NCBI GenBank assembly: GCA_021800365.1
Contig: JAJYZA010000007.1
Coordinates: 1-38,929, forward strand
Reading direction: 5' to 3'
DNA: 38,929 nt
Origin: Nanobdellota archaeon
GTDB lineage: Archaea > Nanobdellota > Nanobdellia > Parvarchaeales > Parvarchaeaceae
In this document: one piece after another, positions 1 to 7,595 of the stretch
Numbering within the stretch: position 1 is the stretch's first letter
Layout: each line of letters opens with the position of its first letter
The notes under the pieces: generated by a model
What the model saw: the letters and a program-made list of their open reading frames with translations, nothing else
The model's database searches: none
What the model was told of the DNA's origin: nothing
Program-made: the position numbers and the translations under genes

Positions 1-1298
1 CTCTCTACGGCGGAAAGCACCGCATTTCCCCCGGAAAAGCCGGTATCCCTGTAATCCATGCAGGCAAGAACGTCGTTTATGGATTCGTCCTTAGTCTCCT
101 TGAGGATCATTATGGCTTTATCCACTTCATCCTTTTTTACATAAGAAATAATCTCGGGCAGCTTCGACTTATACGATGAATTGAATGAATTCCTCGCCCT
201 GTTGACCGTCTTTTCCCCGACGATGCTGGATGCGAGTCTAAATGCCTCTTCTTCCTTTATCTTATCTCTGGATCCAGTCACCGCAAGCAATAAAAGATAA
301 GGGAGTCTTCTTCTATCAACTTTTATCGTTTTGCTTTCTCCGGCAGAGACGCTGTATTCTTTCCTATTTTTTTCCGTTGACTTATTGACCAGTTCGGCCA
401 GTCCTTTTCTTTCCTCTTCATCGATGGAAAACAGCATAAGCATCTTCTCTATGCCAAGCTCCTTACTTATCCCATAAGTATCGAACACGTATCCGGAGGC
501 CAGTTTCCTATATGTCTTTATGTTCTCCTTAGTAGGCAGAGGCAGAATGCAGCCGGATCTGACGTAAGCAATGACCGAATCAAAGTCCTCTTTCCGGTCT
601 ATCAACTTATCCAGCCCTTTTCGGCTTATGACGATAATATCATTGTAATTCAGTAGATCCAATGCCCGTTTTCCAACCTTGTTTACGATATCACATGCCG
701 CCCTTACGGCATCTTTATCCCTCGTGTTAAAAGCAATATTTCTCAGCCCCCAAGCGACCCCTCTTGCAGTATCTACTTCATATCTTCCAATCGTCCTTGC
801 AGATTCTATGACAGCACTTTTATCCTTCGTGCTAAAAGCAATCTCTCCCAGCCCCCAAGCAACATTGCTAGCAGCCCCTCCTTCATATCTTCCAATCGTC
901 CTTGCAGATTCTATGACAGCACTTTTATCCTTCGTGCTAAAAGCAATCTCTCCCAGCCCCAAAGCGATCCCCCCCGCAACAGCTTCTTCGTATCTTCCAA
1001 TCATCCTTGCGGATTCTATGATAGCATCTTTATCTTTAGCGCCTATTGCAATCTCTCCCAGCCCCAAAGCAACATTGCTAGCAGCTTCTCCTTCATATCT
1101 TCCAATCGTCCTTGCAGATTCTATGATAACATCTTTATCCCCAGTGCCCATTACAATCTCTCCCAGCCTAGAAGCGATTGCCCATGCAATCTTTCTTTCA
1201 TATTTCTCAATCGTCTCTTCGGCAGCAAGCCTTGCGTCGCGTCCAAGTGCGTCTATCGTCAAAATAGAATCTTTTTCAAGAAAAGTCTCAAGCTTCAT
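1..1298 (-). CDS. Repeat-family protein copy 1 (HEAT/ARM-like repeats + conserved C-terminal region), 3' end cut by window
   Basis: The reading frame is open from the ATG at 1298 to the window edge, giving 432 codons. The protein starts MKLETFLEKD, then has five tandem units of about 35 residues (residues 22-196) built on the pattern IESARTIGRYEG...VAWGLGEIA...TKDKD, which predicts pairs of amphipathic helices like HEAT or ARM repeats. The shared C-terminal region begins at residue 197 (AVRAACDIVNKVGK) and runs off the edge near the SGGNAVLSAVE tract. It lacks the longer 43-residue unit found in copies 2 and 3. It differs locally from the other copies, for example SAGESKTIKVDRRRLP where they have SDGGDKMDIDRSKLP. 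No signal peptide or membrane segment is visible, so it is probably cytosolic. Function unknown; helical repeats usually bind proteins or nucleic acid. Confidence 0.85.
   Translation of the reverse strand, partial: MKLETFLEKDSILTIDALGRDARLAAEETIEKYERKIAWAIASRLGEIVMGTGDKDVIIESARTIGRYEGEAASNVALGLGEIAIGAKDKDAIIESARMIGRYEEAVAGGIALGLGEIAFSTKDKSAVIESARTIGRYEGGAASNVAWGLGEIAFSTKDKSAVIESARTIGRYEVDTARGVAWGLRNIAFNTRDKDAVRAACDIVNKVGKRALDLLNYNDIIVISRKGLDKLIDRKEDFDSVIAYVRSGCILPLPTKENIKTYRKLASGYVFDTYGISKELGIEKMLMLFSIDEEERKGLAELVNKSTEKNRKEYSVSAGESKTIKVDRRRLPYLLLLAVTGSRDKIKEEEAFRLASSIVGEKTVNRARNSFNSSYKSKLPEIISYVKKDEVDKAIMILKETKDESINDVLACMDYRDTGFSGGNAVLSAVE
711..1235 (-). repeat. Five tandem 105-bp coding repeats (copy 1)
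   Basis: Five 35-codon units lie head to tail in the N-terminal half of copy 1. At DNA level, near-identical blocks such as GCAGATTCTATGA and TTTATCCTTCGTG recur every 105 bases. The spacing is exact, so gain or loss of a unit keeps the frame. Confidence 0.85.
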
Positions 1299-1317
1299 GA
1301 CCCTTATTGAATACAAT

Positions 1318-1328
1318 TAATATATAAC
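1318..1328 (-). promoter_or_regulatory. TATA box of repeat-family copy 1
   Basis: On the minus strand a TATATA core (1321-1326) ends 22 nt before the ATG at 1298. This spacing places transcription start at or just before the start codon, so the mRNA is probably leaderless. The same geometry recurs in copies 2, 3 and 4. Confidence 0.6.
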
Positions 1329-1343
1329 TCTTTTTTTGCTAAA

Positions 1344-1847
1344 TCATCCTATATACACGTCTTTGTTGTTGCTGGGTTTACTGCTCTTCAAACTGTCCAA
1401 TATTTCCGTAGATAAGGCAGCAGATTCTTTTTCCAACAAAAGTAAAGTCTTTATTGCATCATTATAAATGGAAATCATGGCTTCTCTGTCATAGTCCTCT
1501 TTGAGGATAAGGGCCTGATCTAGATTAAACGTAAGAATATAATATTTTTCCGCGAGGGCGGTGGCCTCTTTTAATTTGTTTCTTTCTTTAAGGCATTTGT
1601 AAGACATCATCTGACCGTAAGATGTCGGCTGCGAAGAGATTGAAGAAAACCACGAAGCCTCATTGGCTGATTTATTTCCCGTTTTCCTAATAAGGAATAA
1701 AAAGAAGCTTTTTTCATCATAAAATATGGGATCTTCGCCTTCCAGTAGCCCGGACATCCAGTAAAAGTATTTTACATCTATAAGCTTCTTTGAGAATTTT
1801 TTGTAATAAGCGTTGAAGTTTTTATACAAGTTTTTCTTATCTGCCAT
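1344..1847 (-). CDS. Hypothetical protein, coupled to cysS
   Basis: This is a 167-residue protein that I do not recognise. It is rich in lysine, tyrosine and phenylalanine, looks largely helical, and shows no membrane segment, signal peptide or metal motif. Its ATG lies inside the last codons of cysS (11-nt overlap), so the two are almost certainly co-transcribed and translationally coupled. The helical pattern is loosely reminiscent of TPR-type folds but no clear repeat can be read. Existence as a gene is likely; function is unknown. Confidence 0.7.
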   Translation of the reverse strand: MADKKNLYKNFNAYYKKFSKKLIDVKYFYWMSGLLEGEDPIFYDEKSFFLFLIRKTGNKSANEASWFSSISSQPTSYGQMMSYKCLKERNKLKEATALAEKYYILTFNLDQALILKEDYDREAMISIYNDAIKTLLLLEKESAALSTEILDSLKSSKPSNNKDVYIG

Positions 1848-3237
1848 ATTTTCTATTCTTTATGATTATGTAATTTGAATTCGCTAAGTCTATTATCTTG
1901 AAGCCGGCGTCATTTATAATGGTTCTTTTTTTGTCTGCTTCCATCCACGCCTTTTTGTCCCTCAGTTCCTTGCGTTCATTGGCCAACGTGATTATCTCCT
2001 GAGGTACGTTATATGACTTTATTATACCCAAAACCGAGTCCATTTCAAATACAGCATTACGTAATTCTTCATAGTCAGATTGATTTATCTTGCCTTCAGC
2101 GACCTTCTTGTTTATTATGTCGATTAACCTAAACAGTTGCGTCATTGCGAGTGGTAGGTTTAGGTCCTCCAATACAGCGTCTTTGAAGCCATTTAATGCA
2201 ATCTTGGCACTCTTTAGTGAATCTTTATCACTCGAATAATCTCCCCTTTCAAGTTTATCAAAAGATTTCATAGTAATATCTATATCTTCTAGTGTTTTCT
2301 CGTATTTTTTTAGAGTATCTAAGTGCAAGTCAAGCACTGCCCGATAATGTACGTCAAGTGTCATTAGCCTGAATGACAGCGGATCGAAACCTAGTTTTTC
2401 CAAATCACGTAGTGTATAGAAATTGTGTAGGCTCTTCGACATTTTTTTCTCGTTTACAAATAAATGTCCGGGGTGTAGCCAGTATCTAACGAAAGGTTTT
2501 CCAGTATACGCCTCACTCTGCGCTATTTCATTCTCATGGTGTGGAAATATTAGATCAATGCCTCCGCTGTGTATGTCGAGCGTTTCCCCGAGATGTTTTA
2601 TGCTCATTGCTGAACATTCTATATGCCAGCCCGGTCTACCCCTCTGTATTCCATCTTCCCAGAAGACGTTCTCGTCTTCCTTTGTCCAGTCTTTCCACAG
2701 CGCGAAATCCGCCGCACTTTCTTTATCATACTCGTCGTTTTTTATCCTCGCCACGTTGCTTTTGAAGCTAGCATGCGATAACTTTCCATAATCCTCGAAT
2801 TTCGATACATTATAATATATCCCGTCGTCTGACTTGTATGCATAACCTTTTTTCAGTAGACCGTATATAATTGTTTTCATCTCGTCTACACTTTCGGTGG
2901 CGCGGGGATAACTCTCAAATTCGCTGATATTGAGATCCCTTAGATCATCAAATAAATACTTCGTGTACATCGCCGCGTATTCCTTTAGGGCCATCCCTCT
3001 TTTCTTAGAGTTTTTTATCATCTTATCATCTACATCGGTTATATTCATAACCTGCTTTACTTTGAATCCGGCGTAGACAAGACTTCGGCGCAAAATGTCG
3101 TAGAAAATGAATGTCCTTAAGTTACCTAGATGGGCAAAATCGTATACAGTCGGACCGCAGCAATAAATCTTCACATTTGTCGGATCCTGCGGAATAAATT
3201 CTTCAATCTTCCTGTTCATCGTGTTATAAAATTTCAT
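1837..3237 (-). CDS. cysS: Cysteinyl-tRNA synthetase
   Basis: This class I aminoacyl-tRNA synthetase charges tRNA-Cys with cysteine using ATP. At 466 residues it has the normal family length. The N-terminal CCGPTVYD (26-33) holds the zinc-ligand cysteine, followed by the HIGH signature as HLGN (36-39). Further zinc-site elements are WHIECS (204-209) and [10 protein letters not shown] (233-242), and the KMSKS loop is at 265-269. The C-terminal helical anticodon-binding part is present. The start at 3237 follows from alignment of the MKFYNT...CCGPTVYD beginning. It heads a two-gene operon with the unknown gene at 1344-1847 and is transcribed divergently from 3298. Confidence 0.97.
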   Translation of the reverse strand: MKFYNTMNRKIEEFIPQDPTNVKIYCCGPTVYDFAHLGNLRTFIFYDILRRSLVYAGFKVKQVMNITDVDDKMIKNSKKRGMALKEYAAMYTKYLFDDLRDLNISEFESYPRATESVDEMKTIIYGLLKKGYAYKSDDGIYYNVSKFEDYGKLSHASFKSNVARIKNDEYDKESAADFALWKDWTKEDENVFWEDGIQRGRPGWHIECSAMSIKHLGETLDIHSGGIDLIFPHHENEIAQSEAYTGKPFVRYWLHPGHLFVNEKKMSKSLHNFYTLRDLEKLGFDPLSFRLMTLDVHYRAVLDLHLDTLKKYEKTLEDIDITMKSFDKLERGDYSSDKDSLKSAKIALNGFKDAVLEDLNLPLAMTQLFRLIDIINKKVAEGKINQSDYEELRNAVFEMDSVLGIIKSYNVPQEIITLANERKELRDKKAWMEADKKRTIINDAGFKIIDLANSNYIIIKNRKYGR

Positions 3238-3297
3238 TTTAAATTAAAACACCAACATAATTAAAGCATTTAATAATATCGACTTTTAATATTCAAT

Positions 3298-3957
3298 ATG
3301 AACCTCTCGTCGCGTTTTATAGCTTGGATAGGAGGAACGCTCCTGTTTGTTGGTTTACTCCTTTTTATTACTTTTTATGCGGTAAATAGCTCTGGCGTAC
3401 TTTCTTCTCAGTATTTCAATACGGCAATACACGAGATAGTGAATGCCTCGACCTTTTCAGGTGGAAACTCTCTGCTCGGTGGCAATTCCAGCAGCCAGAA
3501 TATGACGAATTTTCTCGGTAGTTTTAATTCAAACTGTAATCTTCTTTGTCTTGTGCAGGCACCATCAAGTCTGCCGATCTCACAGTCTTCCTTTGGATTC
3601 TATCAGCTGATTTCAGAGATTTTAGCCGCGGTAGGGGCCGTACTTATGTTCCTCTCCTATACTGGCGGTGATAAGTTATTTGCCATAGGCAAAACATCCC
3701 TTTCCGCGGCGATAATCTCATTTGTATCGACTTATGTGCCAATTGCGTATTTGTTGCCTTATCTCGCATCCAGCTTTAACGTGCACGGATTTTCTATAGT
3801 TATACCCGTAAGCGTTACCGCGCCGTTCACGAACGTTGTTCTGAGTTTGGATACGATATTCATGATTGCTGGAGTCGTACTGATAGTTGTTGGACGCATC
3901 GTATTTAGAAAGAAGACACAGGCGCCGCAATCAGGGCAGAAAATAACGGAACTTTAA
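3298..3957 (+). CDS. Hypothetical four-helix membrane protein
   Basis: The 219-residue protein has four likely membrane segments: about 8-30 (GGTLLFVGLLLFITFY), 102-122, 126-158 (one long or two short) and 185-204 (FMIAGVVLIVVGRIVF), with a short basic tail. Between the first two lies a 70-residue Ser/Asn/Gly-rich loop with a pair of cysteines (CNLLC, near 79-83) that could form a disulfide outside the membrane. The A+T-rich 60 bases shared with cysS hold divergent promoters, and the ATG is close to the expected transcription start. No family is recognised. Confidence 0.75.
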   Translation: MNLSSRFIAWIGGTLLFVGLLLFITFYAVNSSGVLSSQYFNTAIHEIVNASTFSGGNSLLGGNSSSQNMTNFLGSFNSNCNLLCLVQAPSSLPISQSSFGFYQLISEILAAVGAVLMFLSYTGGDKLFAIGKTSLSAAIISFVSTYVPIAYLLPYLASSFNVHGFSIVIPVSVTAPFTNVVLSLDTIFMIAGVVLIVVGRIVFRKKTQAPQSGQKITEL

Positions 3958-4323
3958 AATCAGAAGATCACATATCATGATTTTTTTGAACTTATTTTTA
4001 TTATCCCGCTTATTAATTTTGGATGATATTCACCCATCTTTTACATATATCATATAAAACCTGTGTGTTTTATCGCGCATTTAGAAGTTTTTGGAAGATC
4101 TTAAAAAAGTTACCAGTGGAAAAATATTTTTCATACATCCCATATTCTTTTAGGCGGTTGCTTAAATACACGGCTAATCACGAATTACACAATAAAATTC
4201 AACTAGAGCCAGGCAAATTTATTCATCATGTAACTCCTGCAGGCATTATTTAGTTTTCATTCATTTGGAAATGGCATAACAATGCAAAAAAAGGATTAAT
4301 AAAATAAAAACCACTTAAAGACC
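3958..4323. other. Intergenic region without a convincing gene
   Basis: This 366-base A+T-rich stretch holds a 76-codon open frame (4023-4253, +), which I do not accept as a gene. Its composition (many F, Y, K, H) is what A+T-rich noncoding DNA gives, and I see no promoter or ribosome binding site at a suitable place. No tRNA-like cloverleaf was seen. The last 50 bases should carry the promoter of the gene starting at 4324. Confidence 0.5.
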
Positions 4324-5175
4324 ATGAAAAGGCAATCCGCTCTAGAAAAGTTATTGGATAACTGGGAAAAACATTCGGACGAACTGGACATCGGCAATGA
4401 GATTCGAATAGATAAAGGTAAGTTATCTGTTTTGTTAGATGAGCTAAAAATAAGAAAACCAAAGTACATAATTATCGGGGAAGAACACAAGTGCAATGAA
4501 TCTTTTTACTTAATAAAATCGCTTTTGAAGGCACACGTCGTGGGGTCGCTTTATCTAGAAGGTTTTAACATCGGAGAGTTGACTGGACAGCGTAGGAGCA
4601 AGACGACCTTAAAAACAATAGTTAACTTATTGCACCCAGAAAAATGGTATAAGCTCGCGGTTCTCGCAGAAAGAGAGGGATTAAAAGTCTACGGTTTTGA
4701 TTCCCGTCCCTCTGAAAGTACAGAAGATTTAATGGCATATAGGGCCAGATGGGCCGCGAAATATCTAAATATGGCAAAAGATACGCCCGCGCTAGTCCTG
4801 ATAGGCCTTGCCCACATAGGCGTGGATAATTTCAGTAGATACGACGAAAATTTGAACGTTGTAAGTGCGTTGATGCAAAAAGGTGTGAAGAGGGAAAATA
4901 TCCTGTCTATTGCAGCGTACGATCTTCCATATGGCGGGGAGTCTGGAAAATTCACCAAAAAGTCAAAAAATGGTTCATTAAAGAACATAGAGATAAAGGC
5001 CGGCGACCTACTAAGAGTCGATGATGTACTTTGCTTAGCCGGTTTGGAAGGGCTAAAAAAAGATTATGAATTTTCTGACTATGTAATTTTCTATGGAAAC
5101 TCAAGCGTAAGAAATATGTTAGAAGACTTATGCTACATGAGCCACTATCTTGGCAAAAAATCTGGGAGGAAATAA
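4324..5175 (+). CDS. ChaN/TraB/EreA-superfamily-like protein
   Basis: This is a 283-residue soluble protein. The pattern fits the superfamily that joins ChaN haem-binding proteins, erythromycin esterase EreA and TraB/TIKI proteases: an early IIIGEEH (49-55), then LYLEGFN (76-82), VYGFDSR (122-128) and a late LVLIGLAHIG (157-166). In that family the Glu/His of the first motif and the His of the last form the catalytic or metal site. There is no lipobox or signal peptide, so unlike ChaN it should be cytosolic. The last 100 residues are not recognisable. It stands alone between two noncoding stretches. The superfamily is likely; the substrate is unknown. Confidence 0.6.
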   Translation: MKRQSALEKLLDNWEKHSDELDIGNEIRIDKGKLSVLLDELKIRKPKYIIIGEEHKCNESFYLIKSLLKAHVVGSLYLEGFNIGELTGQRRSKTTLKTIVNLLHPEKWYKLAVLAEREGLKVYGFDSRPSESTEDLMAYRARWAAKYLNMAKDTPALVLIGLAHIGVDNFSRYDENLNVVSALMQKGVKRENILSIAAYDLPYGGESGKFTKKSKNGSLKNIEIKAGDLLRVDDVLCLAGLEGLKKDYEFSDYVIFYGNSSVRNMLEDLCYMSHYLGKKSGRK

Positions 5176-5491
5176 GATTGTGCAATATTTCGAAGTGCTG
5201 GCATATAATATAACGAAAATAGTCCACGCAGGCATATAGATTTCACTTGTGCGGTCCGACGTGAAATTAGTGTATGGTATCAAAACAATTGCAGACTAAA
5301 TACGTTCATGGTTAAAAACCAACGCGTATATTTTCTCAGTCCTTTATCGAGAGTGCTTTATCTTTGCCAACGTCCCGCGATTTGCTAAAGAAATAATATA
5401 ATGTATCCTTCAGAAAATTAATCAACCTAAATATAACTAAATGACAGTAACGCAATAATACCGTCGATAACCTTCGAAAGTTTCCTTATGG
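5176..5491. other. Intergenic region with one short hairpin
   Basis: No gene is visible in these 316 bases. A 7-bp inverted repeat (ATTTCAC at 5240-5246, GTGAAAT at 5261-5267) lies 65 bases past the upstream stop codon. It could be a transcript-end structure, but it has no following T-run. Confidence 0.4.
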
Positions 5492-5587
5492 TTAAGCGCA
5501 GCACGAACAACCGCACGTGCACTTTTCTACCGAGTGATCACACGGACAGCACTTCGATTCCGCAGCTTTTTTGCCCTTCTTTGCCAT
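5492..5587 (-). CDS. 31-residue cysteine-rich metallothionein-like peptide
   Basis: The minus strand encodes MAKKGKKAAESK followed by a tail with eight cysteines and one histidine (C13, C14, C16, H18, C23, C25, C27, C29, C30), arranged as CCPCDH then CTCGCSCC, and ends in TAA. The CxC and CC spacing is typical of small soft-metal-binding peptides. The lysine-rich start is typical of a translated soluble protein. A TATA box (CATTTATA on the plus strand, 5609-5616) ends 21 nt before the ATG, the same leaderless geometry used elsewhere in the window. No homologue is named here; a role in binding zinc, copper or iron is inference from the cysteine pattern. Confidence 0.6.
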   Translation of the reverse strand: MAKKGKKAAESKCCPCDHSVEKCTCGCSCCA

Positions 5588-5608
5588 AAGAAAATAATGC
5601 ATATCGCG

Positions 5609-5616
5609 CATTTATA
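5609..5616 (-). promoter_or_regulatory. TATA box of the cysteine-rich peptide gene
   Basis: TATAAATG on the minus strand ends 21 nt upstream of the ATG at 5587, consistent with a leaderless transcript. Confidence 0.5.
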
Positions 5617-5687
5617 CGAAAATTGCATAGTCTTATAACTACAGTGCAGTAATAAGACATTTATAGTACCTCTTTTCATAATTAATC

Positions 5688-6566
5688 ATGAAGAAAACCC
5701 TATCCGTTTGCTATCCAAATAATCCAACATTGGAAAACGACACTACGTTGGATAGTTTTTATACACTAAAAAATAGCGGAATACATACTGATTATTGTTC
5801 ATTGGAAGCCGGCTTGGCAATCTTAAAGAGATATTATAATTGGTTATGCAATAAATCATCGGCTGGCGGCCAGTATCCCAGATTAGAATGGAAGAAAGAA
5901 AAGTCGACCTTGGAAAAACTGCTTGCTGGCTGTAAAGGAGTAGTTAGTGGCGTATATAATGGCACATCTAGGGAAGAAAGCATAGAAAGCATCTTGTCAT
6001 TGCGTAGTGAAATAGAAACTTACGCAACATTTGAAGATAACTTAAGCACGGACAGACATATCCACAAAGGGTATTCTCAATGTGAGCAGCAGTTGGCATG
6101 GGAATTATATAAAATAAGTCGTACCGAAGGGAAATTCGATAGCGTTTTTTATATCGCATCGGGCGGTGCGGAACCGGCTTTATTATTTTGTGCGCTCCGG
6201 GGTGGGATACCGATTCCAATACGTTACTCCAGATTTGGAGATCACGACCGATATGTGGTACTTCCAGCTGATATGCCAGAGGAATATATAAAAGAAAAAG
6301 TAAAAGGGAAAAGGATACTCGTTGTCGACGATTTTATTATGACCGGCACCAGCATGCTAGGCACGATAAATTATCTAATGCAGTATGAGCCAAAGACCGT
6401 TTACGGCTGCGCATTAAAATTAGATTTTTGTGCGAAGCTCAAAGCACTCCGTCGCCTTGGATTTATTGCAGACGACTCTTTTCCGAATACAGAGCAAAAC
6501 TACGTATTTCGTTTTGCCGCAAAACAGAGATACGCGACGAAAATAAAGAAACTTCTGCTGCCATAA
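5688..6566 (+). CDS. Phosphoribosyltransferase-domain protein
   Basis: The 292-residue protein has a type I phosphoribosyltransferase core in its C-terminal half. The PRPP-binding loop is RILVVDDFIMTGTS (209-222), with the paired acidic residues D214 and D215 and the TGTS phosphate loop. An upstream FYIASGGAEPALLFCAL segment (154-170) corresponds to the first strand and pyrophosphate loop. The N-terminal 130 residues carry no recognisable domain. The base or other acceptor cannot be read from the sequence. It is a single gene with its own upstream A+T-rich promoter region and is followed by a hairpin with a T-run. Confidence 0.75.
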   Translation: MKKTLSVCYPNNPTLENDTTLDSFYTLKNSGIHTDYCSLEAGLAILKRYYNWLCNKSSAGGQYPRLEWKKEKSTLEKLLAGCKGVVSGVYNGTSREESIESILSLRSEIETYATFEDNLSTDRHIHKGYSQCEQQLAWELYKISRTEGKFDSVFYIASGGAEPALLFCALRGGIPIPIRYSRFGDHDRYVVLPADMPEEYIKEKVKGKRILVVDDFIMTGTSMLGTINYLMQYEPKTVYGCALKLDFCAKLKALRRLGFIADDSFPNTEQNYVFRFAAKQRYATKIKKLLLP

Positions 6567-6650
6567 ACTACTTATTTGCAGTCGATTGTCTAATAAACAA
6601 CAGCACCGTAAAGATGTGTTTGATTCCAATGCAGTCAATCTAAAAAATTT

Positions 6651-6672
6651 CAGTGAGTAGCACTGGGTTTTT
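6651..6672 (+). terminator. Possible terminator after the phosphoribosyltransferase gene
   Basis: CAGTG (6651-6655) and CACTG (6661-6665) form a 5-bp stem with a 5-base loop, followed by GGTTTTTG. The T-run alone can terminate archaeal RNA polymerase; the stem is short. Confidence 0.35.
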
Positions 6673-6718
6673 GTTTGTATGATCTTGATTCGTGCAGTAT
6701 GCGCTTATTTTGGTTCTT

Positions 6719-7447
6719 TTAGTCACTGTCATCGTCCATAAGCAAGATCAACTTTCTATATGGCTCGTTTGATATCTCATCCTCAAAATCACTCATTGTA
6801 TCAAGTTCATAAATTACTATTAGTGTAAGCAATATCGCAGACACCATAAGAAATACTACGACCAATGACGCAGCACTATAAGGGAGCGTGGTTATTGCTA
6901 GTATCAGTACCAACAGGACGGATAAGAACAGTTCGAGTATCCATTGTATTAAAGGAAGTCTATCTTTCGCAAGGGTTATCTGTCGATCTCTCGAAGTCGA
7001 AGCTAGTTTTGCCTCGTCTATTATCGCCCCAAATATAGCATTGTCTCTCGCGCCTCTGACCTTTATCGCGGATAGAAGCCAAAGAAGCGAGTGGAATTTT
7101 TTATGCGCTTCGTTGCCTTGCGCATAGGCTTCTAGATTGAGGGAGATGGTTTCTGTACAGTATTCTTTTATGCTTTTTGCTATTTTTTTATAAGCAGACT
7201 TGTCAGATAAGCCCTTCGATAGAAGATATACTGATTTTAATGAGCTTACTTCCAAGTCAAAAGAATCGCGTAATTCATCTAGAGCTTTGTCTACATCATT
7301 TATCGCAAAGGCAGACATAACACCGTATGTTACTCCGATAACAACGAAAAATAAACTCGATTCGTCAAGTGGCAATAATTTAATGGGATTAAGCGCCAGA
7401 GTCAATGCAAGGATTATTGCGATAACTGCCAAACTAATTGTCTTCAT
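6719..7447 (-). CDS. DUF4239-like (bestrophin-like) membrane protein
   Basis: The protein has 242 residues. Two membrane helices sit at the N-terminus (about 3-20 and 29-48). A soluble helical domain (about 50-165) follows, then two more membrane helices (about 170-188 and 192-214). The tail reads YELDTMSDFEDEISNEPYRKL. The order of two helices, a cytosolic helical domain, two helices and a final acidic motif with an NEPYRKL-like end resembles DUF4239 proteins, which are thought to be distantly related to bestrophin channels. That match is by eye and only moderate. The gene stands alone on the minus strand. Confidence 0.55.
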   Translation of the reverse strand: MKTISLAVIAIILALTLALNPIKLLPLDESSLFFVVIGVTYGVMSAFAINDVDKALDELRDSFDLEVSSLKSVYLLSKGLSDKSAYKKIAKSIKEYCTETISLNLEAYAQGNEAHKKFHSLLWLLSAIKVRGARDNAIFGAIIDEAKLASTSRDRQITLAKDRLPLIQWILELFLSVLLVLILAITTLPYSAASLVVVFLMVSAILLTLIVIYELDTMSDFEDEISNEPYRKLILLMDDDSD

Positions 7448-7595
7448 CTTAATTCTTAAGCAGCGTATACTTAAATCTTATAATGAGTAATTAAAGGAAG
7501 TGAACGTTTAACAAATACGCTAGAAATTCCTCTTTCGAAAGATGTTCGGGTGAATTTCACGGAGTATATCTTCGTGGATTAAACAAAGCCATTAG

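Noticed and set aside
679-1320. Long plus-strand open frames opposite the repeat arrays (also around 8749-9099, 13401-14381)
   Set aside because: They are antisense to the 105-bp coding repeats and stay open only because each repeat lacks stops on that strand. Their translations are low-complexity S/P/A/L repeats, and the minus-strand genes have promoters and conserved starts.
2423-2791. 122-codon plus-strand frame inside cysS
   Set aside because: It lies opposite conserved catalytic parts of cysS, including the zinc site, and has no support of its own.
4023-4253. 76-codon plus-strand frame
   Set aside because: Composition of A+T-rich noncoding DNA, no ribosome binding site or well placed promoter, no recognisable motif.
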